In this document: positions 5,229-7,868 of the stretch, piece after piece
Layout of the letters: every line of letters begins with the position of its first letter
How positions within the stretch are numbered: the first letter of the stretch is position 1
Source: Candidatus Brocadiia bacterium
GTDB lineage: Bacteria; Planctomycetota; MHYJ01; WSZJ01
Assembly: GCA_013360825.1 (NCBI GenBank)
Contig: JABWAY010000187.1
Location: 1 to 7,868 of the forward strand
DNA: 7,868 bases
Direction: 5' to 3'
The notes under the pieces: model-generated
What the model was told of the DNA's origin: nothing
The model's input: only the letters and a program-made list of their open reading frames with translations
Database searches by the model: none
Program-made: the position numbers and the translations under genes

Positions 5229-5236
5229 CCCCCCTC

Positions 5237-6412
5237 ATGGCCAACCGACATGGACGGCTTGCGCATCTTGCAGCTCTTCGCGAATCCCCGGGCTACCCGC
5301 TCGCCCCGGTGGCGACGGGGGACCTGGCCTGGGAGACGATCCGGCAGTGCAAGGCGGCCGCGGGGAAACCGAAGTTCCCGATCTGGATTCTCGAGATTCT
5401 GGCGTGCGTTTACTATGCGATCGCACGCCAGAACAAGACAGTCGCCGAGGCGACCTTCAAGTCGGGCGACGCCATCGTGTGCGCGTTGTGGGAGATGAGG
5501 CCGGGGACCGTCTCAGCGCATCTCGTGCGGGCGGTGGGCAACTACTCGAGGAGCCGGGTCGTCCACCATGACGATGCGCGGCGGAAGAGCCTCCTCGAAC
5601 TCGCCGACAGGGACGCGAACGCCTGCCTGGAGATCGATCCCGACAACCCGGCGCTGTGGGCGCTTCGCATCGAGATCGACACCGCCCTGATGCGGTTGCC
5701 CGGCGAGGCGGACGCGCGGATGCGGGCGGAACGGATCACGAGGCTTTGCGTGCGGCTCGAGCAGCGCGGCCCTCTCGAGCTGGATGCGATGTGGTCGTTC
5801 ATGCGCGCCCAGCAGGAGCTCTGGGGTGGAGGGACGAGCAAGGAGGAGATCGGGAGTCTCGCCGCCGCCATCATGCTGTCGGAGGCGCTGCTGGTCCGCG
5901 ATCCGGACCCGGGGACGCTGCATGGCGAACTCGCGTTGATGCTCCGGGAGATGCTGCACACGCGCCCCTGCGCCGACGACAAGTACTGGCAGATCCTGCG
6001 GAGGCTGGTCGATGTCGTGGGGGACTGTCCTTCCGGGGACGATCTGGCGCTTGAGGTGCTCGACGAGGTCGAGCAGGACCACCTGCGGCCGAACCTGGAG
6101 GGTCTCGTGGAGCCGAGTGCGAAGCGGCTTCTCGACGGGGTCTTCGCGCGCATCGCGCTGGTCCGCTGCAAGGCCCTCAGGCGGCGAGGGCAGGACGTTT
6201 CGGAGAAGCTCCGTTGCGCCCTCACGATCTACGAGCGGCTCGTCGGCGCATCGCCGGAAGTCGTCCTGATACATGAGGACCTGGCGGCGCTCTACTGCGG
6301 GCTCGGCGACCAGGACGCGGTCGAGCGCGAGGTCGAGATTATCCGCCGGCTCCAGCCGGACCGGGTGCCGGTGGTTCGCCAGGAGCTCAAGGCGTGGGCG
6401 CGCGGCGCGTGA
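5237..6412 (+). CDS. TPR-like helical repeat protein of unknown function
   Basis: A 391-residue, predicted soluble, all-helical protein without signal peptide or membrane segments. TPR-like pairs can be seen at ~118-155 (LLELADRDANACLEIDPDNP then ALWALRIEIDTALM) and ~325-376 (CALTIYERLVGASPEVVLIH then EDLAALYCGLGDQDAVEREV). The middle is more diverged, with acidic and basic helices. No catalytic motif is evident, so a scaffold or protein-protein contact role is the only reasonable inference. The start at 5237 is chosen because the repeat and -10 box just upstream match those of an unrelated gene, which marks them as non-coding. The frame is also open from ATG 5045, which has a better Shine-Dalgarno, and would give 455 residues. 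The gene ends 28 bp from the end of the convergent pseudogene. Confidence 0.65.
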   Translation: MANRHGRLAHLAALRESPGYPLAPVATGDLAWETIRQCKAAAGKPKFPIWILEILACVYYAIARQNKTVAEATFKSGDAIVCALWEMRPGTVSAHLVRAVGNYSRSRVVHHDDARRKSLLELADRDANACLEIDPDNPALWALRIEIDTALMRLPGEADARMRAERITRLCVRLEQRGPLELDAMWSFMRAQQELWGGGTSKEEIGSLAAAIMLSEALLVRDPDPGTLHGELALMLREMLHTRPCADDKYWQILRRLVDVVGDCPSGDDLALEVLDEVEQDHLRPNLEGLVEPSAKRLLDGVFARIALVRCKALRRRGQDVSEKLRCALTIYERLVGASPEVVLIHEDLAALYCGLGDQDAVEREVEIIRRLQPDRVPVVRQELKAWARGA

Positions 6413-6440
6413 GGTGTACGCGGCGGCGGAAACGGGTGGT

Positions 6441-7095
6441 TCACGGCCGGGGATCCCCTGACAGATCCGACGGCCCCTGGTCACGAACGACTCCGTACTT
6501 CCTGAGCGATTCCCTTGCGGCGACCCACCAGGCGGACCAGGGCGAGACCTTGCTGTCCGGCCTCGCCAGGATGTCGCGCCTGAGTTTCATCGCGTCCTCG
6601 AAGAAGCTGACCCGCGGACGGCCGCGCGTACACGTGCATCGTTTACCTTGCGCCGGGTCGTCCCGTTGAGAATCGCGTCGTCCCGGGTGGCATCGATTTC
6701 GTGAAAGCTGATGTCGAGCTCGCGGTCTTCCCCTTCTCGAGCTCAGTGATCCGGCGCTGGGCGCGCTCGAGCAGGATCAGAGCCGCGCGCCAGACGGGCT
6801 CGCCGAGGGGGACCTGCCTCCGCTGGAACGCCGGCTTGCGCAGGCGACCGAGGTCGTTGACCCGGCGGTCCGGGTCGAAGAATCCCAGGATCTCGCGGGC
6901 GCCCCAGGTGCGGCGAGCGTGCTCCCGGTAGAGCGCGAGATGGAGCGGGTTGAGGTCGCTGCGCGAAGCTCCGATCACGCGGGTTACCGCCTCGTCGAGT
7001 GCCCTCGTTGCCCGCGGAGGCTTCCTCCTGGACCTGCTGAGGATCCGACTGCCCCAGTGGAATCCGGCGGCGAGGCGGGGGGCTTGCAAACTCAT
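6441..7095 (-). pseudogene. Hypothetical gene split across three reading frames
   Basis: Three protein-like pieces follow one another on the minus strand in three frames. Piece A starts at ATG 7095 and runs to about 6730, with TRVIGASRSDLNPLHLALYR, AREILGFFDPDRRVNDLGRL, and then VWRAALILLERAQRRITELE. Piece B (about 6729-6625) reads DRELDISFHEIDATRDDAIL then NGTTRRKVNDARVRAA. Piece C (about 6630-6441) reads RGRPRVSFFEDAMKLRRDIL, then SKVSPWSAWWVAARESLRKY, and stops at 6441. Each step needs one missing base. The first falls at a GGGG run, so a homopolymer error is possible, but two shifts suggest decay. Restored, the product would be ~215 residues. I do not recognise the family. Its ATG overlaps the scpB stop as ATGA, which implies translational coupling. 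Confidence 0.6.
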
Positions 7096-7868
7096 CTCCC
7101 GGTTCTCAAGCTATGGGTCGCATGCAGTCCCCCCTCGATCAACCGAAGGCCCTCCCGAAGCGAAAGCGCCACCCCGGCGCCGGCCACCGCCGGCGCCTCC
7201 GCGCCCGCCTCGAGCGCGCCGGCCTCGACGCCCTCGCCGACTACGAGATCCTCGAATTCCTCCTCGGCCTCGCCCTCCGCGGCCGCGCCGTCCGCGCCCT
7301 GGCCGGGCTGGAGCACGTGGACGCGCGGGCGCGTGTCGAGCAGGCCCGAGGCCTTGAGCTCGTCGAGGCCGGGCAGGTCTTCGAGCTTCTCGAGGCCGAA
7401 ATGATCGAGGAACTCCTGCGTCGTCACCCAGGTGACCGGGCGGCCCGGCGTGCGCCGGCGCTTGCCGGGCTTGATCCAGCCGGCCTCGAGCAGCACGTCG
7501 AGCGTGCCCTTCGAGAGCGCCACGCCGCGGATGTCTTCGATCTCGGCGCGCGTCACCGGCTGGTGATAGGCGACGATGCCGAGCGCCTCGAGCGCGGCGC
7601 GCGAGAGCTTGCGCGTGACCTTGCGCTCGAGCTGGAGGTGCGGCGCCAGCTCGGGGGCGGTGCGGAACGTCCATGCCTCGGCGATCTTCACGAGGCGGAT
7701 GCCGCGCTGCGCGTAGTCCGACGCGATCTCCGAAAGGACCGCCTCCACGTCGGTGCCGGCCGGCATGCGGTCGGCGATCGCCTTCTGCGACAGCGGCTCG
7801 GGCGAGGCGAAGATCAGCGCCTCGGCCACGTGCTTGGCGAGCGCGCGGCGCTCGGCGACGTCGGCCTC
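7092..7868 (-). CDS. scpB: Segregation and condensation protein B, ScpB (partial, N-terminus beyond right edge)
   Basis: ScpB binds the kleisin ScpA and forms the bacterial SMC condensin complex, which compacts and separates chromosomes. The visible 258 residues start inside the first winged helix (ALAKHVAEALIFASPEPLSQ), and the true start lies outside the window. The second winged helix is clear: ALGIVAYHQPVTRAEIEDIR, SKGTLDVLLEAGWIKPGKRR, TPGRPVTWVTTQEFLDHFGL, then LEDLPGLDELKASGLLDTRP. The wording of these motifs resembles alphaproteobacterial ScpB as I recall it. Family homology ends near 7323. The remaining ~76 residues are an Ala/Gly/Glu-rich tail (EEEFEDLVVGEG...) that is the antisense reading of a radC start, so the native C-terminus is probably not here. 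No scpA is visible; it would be expected upstream, outside the window. Confidence 0.88.
   Translation of the reverse strand, partial: EADVAERRALAKHVAEALIFASPEPLSQKAIADRMPAGTDVEAVLSEIASDYAQRGIRLVKIAEAWTFRTAPELAPHLQLERKVTRKLSRAALEALGIVAYHQPVTRAEIEDIRGVALSKGTLDVLLEAGWIKPGKRRRTPGRPVTWVTTQEFLDHFGLEKLEDLPGLDELKASGLLDTRPRVHVLQPGQGADGAAAEGEAEEEFEDLVVGEGVEAGALEAGAEAPAVAGAGVALSLREGLRLIEGGLHATHSLRTGR
7113..7304 (+). pseudogene. radC: RadC (UPF0758/JAB domain DNA repair-like protein) N-terminal fragment
   Basis: From ATG 7113 (or 7122) the plus strand reads MQSPLDQPKALPKRKR, then GHRRRLRARLERAGLDALAD, YEILEFLLGLALRGRAVRAL. This is the RadC N-terminal helix-hairpin-helix region (GHRxRLRxR...G.DAL.DYExLExLLxxA...R....LA). 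After LA at 7304 RadC similarity ends. The frame stays open to the window end, but from ~7323 it is the antisense of conserved scpB sequence. The MPN/JAB metalloprotease-like domain (HxH...D) is absent. The gene is therefore cut off after ~64 codons. Its start region is divergent from the pseudogene at 7095, a normal arrangement. No Shine-Dalgarno is clear. It could be a chance antisense reading, but a full-length match to the motif makes that unlikely. Confidence 0.6.

Larger units (their letters stand above)
4842..5236. other. Divergent intergenic region with palindrome, orphan Shine-Dalgarno/start and repeat copy 2
   Basis: This region separates the minus-strand CNNM gene from the plus-strand TPR-like gene. 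It holds the CNNM Shine-Dalgarno (4849-4853), a near-perfect palindrome (5001-5019) and a strong AAGGAG 8 nt before an ATG at 5045. The second 57-bp repeat and the -10 box of the downstream gene follow. The frame from 5045 (MRKSHPEDRLKQRI...) runs without a stop into the downstream gene. I treat it as non-coding or as the stub of a disrupted gene, because it crosses the shared repeat. Confidence 0.45.

Noticed and set aside
6449..6458. GGGGATCCCC palindrome between the converging gene ends
   Set aside because: It has no loop and no T-run, so it cannot act as a terminator hairpin; short self-complementary GC words are common here.
5513..6484. Minus-strand frames of 323 and 227 codons opposite the TPR-like gene
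   Set aside because: Shadow composition; the plus-strand product has protein-like helical periodicity instead.

Overview
This is a GC-rich bacterial window with short genes on both strands, several broken genes and remnants of mobile DNA. It looks like accessory sequence rather than a housekeeping operon. The organism cannot be named with confidence. The edge ATPase-type fragment, the small-gene/nucleotidyltransferase pair and the TPR-like protein suit a GC-rich environmental lineage with large genomes. The scpB at the right edge reads to me like an alphaproteobacterial one. It is joined head-on to the start of a radC gene, so the last ~550 bases may belong to a different replicon position, or even a different organism, from the rest.

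Layout. Left edge, minus strand: the first 53 codons of an ATPase/TPR-type protein (1-159), then a small gene (450-713) followed by a nucleotidyltransferase pseudogene that has lost its middle (354-589). 762-1404 has no convincing gene. 1405-1522 is a degenerate tandem array with a 25-bp period that looks like the end of an insertion element. A 57-bp repeat (1572-1628) follows, and then, on the plus strand, a T4 endonuclease V-like pyrimidine-dimer glycosylase with an added DUF1722-like C-terminal region (1677-2456). Next, on the minus strand, come half of an archaeal-type riboflavin kinase (DUF120; 2406-2711), an exported VOC/glyoxalase-fold protein (2758-3240) and a CNNM/CBS/CorC membrane protein (3612-4841). 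The second copy of the 57-bp repeat (5145-5202) lies directly before a TPR-like protein of unknown function (5237-6412). A minus-strand gene split over three frames (6441-7095) is translationally coupled to scpB (7092 to the window end). The first ~64 codons of a radC are readable on the opposite strand inside the scpB tail (7113-7304).

Two patterns tie the window together. First, four starts (159-, 713-, 1677+, 5237+) lack a Shine-Dalgarno sequence but have a TANNNT hexamer 6-9 nt before the start codon, the geometry of leaderless transcription. Two others (VOC and CNNM) have good Shine-Dalgarno sites. Second, the same ~57-bp element precedes two unrelated leaderless genes. It is either a shared control region or an end of a mobile element that left promoters in front of both. 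No multi-gene pathway is visible. Most genes look independent, and I do not see a defence, CRISPR or biosynthetic system that can be claimed.
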